This document shows positions 5,240 through 5,379 of a stretch of DNA of 5,379 nt, piece after piece (the stretch's first letter is position 1; each line of letters starts with the position of its first letter). The notes beneath the pieces are model-generated. The model was not told where the DNA came from. It worked only from the letters and a program-made list of their open reading frames with translations, and did not search any database. The stretch is from Myxococcota bacterium (GTDB taxonomy: Bacteria; Myxococcota_C; UBA6777). The position numbers and the translations under genes are program-made. The stretch spans positions 1 through 5,379 of the forward strand of contig JAKLKB010000216.1 of NCBI GenBank assembly GCA_023150835.1. The letters are read 5' to 3'.

Positions 5240-5379
5240 CCCCCCACCCCAGCCCTCCCCCGTGAACAGGGGAGGGAGCGAAAGTCGGAAGCAGCGGGGA
5301 TTTTGTTTTTTCATGACACACGCTGTATGCACGACGCGCAGACGCTGCCCGTTCCAACTTCCCCCCGTTCACGGGGGGA
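5240..5379. repeat. pair of opposed C/G-rich hairpins sharing a GTGAAC loop core
   Basis: CCCTCCCC/GGGGAGGG (5253-5260 with 5269-5276) encloses CGTGAACA. At the window end TCCCCCCG/CGGGGGGA (5360-5367 with 5372-5379) encloses TTCA. CCCCCGTGAAC is shared between the first hairpin and the reverse complement of the second, so they are inverted copies of one element about 85 bp apart. The second is cut by the window end. Confidence 0.7.

Larger units (their letters stand above)
4853..5379. other. gene-free right flank rich in palindromes and short duplications
   Basis: No ORF here has a ribosome binding site or a recognisable protein pattern. The first 100 bp should hold the DUF429 promoter, but no clear hexamer pair was found. 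Beyond that come a palindrome between T runs (4957-4987), a 20-bp duplication (5030-5073), a degenerate 24-bp duplication (5081-5131), a multi-hairpin block (5154-5234) and two opposed C/G-rich hairpins (5253-5276 and 5360-5379). The composition from about 5150 onward resembles GC-rich interspersed extragenic elements. Confidence 0.7.

Noticed and set aside
4973-5332. 119-residue leftward frame in the right flank
   Set aside because: It runs through hairpin elements and duplications; its translation has the low-complexity look of GC-rich extragenic repeats and no supported start.

Overview
The window looks like a piece of a bacterial chromosome of moderate GC content, possibly Myxococcota or a related 'deltaproteobacterial' lineage. 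That guess rests mainly on the cysteine-rich, repeat-built lipoprotein at 435-1169, a protein style common in those groups, and is only moderately secure. No phage, conjugation, transposase, CRISPR or defence gene is visible. Both ends of the window lie inside repetitive DNA (a 9-bp tandem array at the left, a C/G-rich hairpin at the right), so it may be a whole contig cut off by repeats.

Layout from left to right. Positions 1-219 are a pure 9-bp minisatellite in two sequence states. Positions 220-434 are non-coding, with a purine-rich stretch and small hairpins. A leftward gene (435-1169) encodes a secreted lipoprotein built from seven four-cysteine modules. A 227-bp divergent intergenic region (1170-1396) separates it from a rightward pair: a signal peptide peptidase SppA of the long, duplicated type (1397-3202) and, 66 bp later, a YeeZ-like atypical SDR (NAD(P)-binding epimerase/dehydratase fold; 3269-4141). 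A leftward DUF429 predicted RNase-H-fold nuclease (4151-4852) converges on this pair with 9 bp between the stop codons. Positions 4853-5379 hold no convincing gene but contain dense palindromes and short duplications.

The four proteins do not form an obvious single pathway. SppA would act at or outside the inner membrane on leftover signal peptides or membrane proteins, the lipoprotein is surface or periplasmic, and the SDR and DUF429 proteins are cytoplasmic. SppA and the SDR could share a transcript.

The most notable signals are structural: a perfect 14-bp inverted repeat inside the SDR gene, strong GATC enrichment in three of the four genes, a terminator-shaped hairpin antisense to the lipoprotein gene, a stem in the convergent zone whose two wobble pairs work only on one strand, and a multi-hairpin repeat block at the right end. 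I see no clear evidence of a new multi-gene system.
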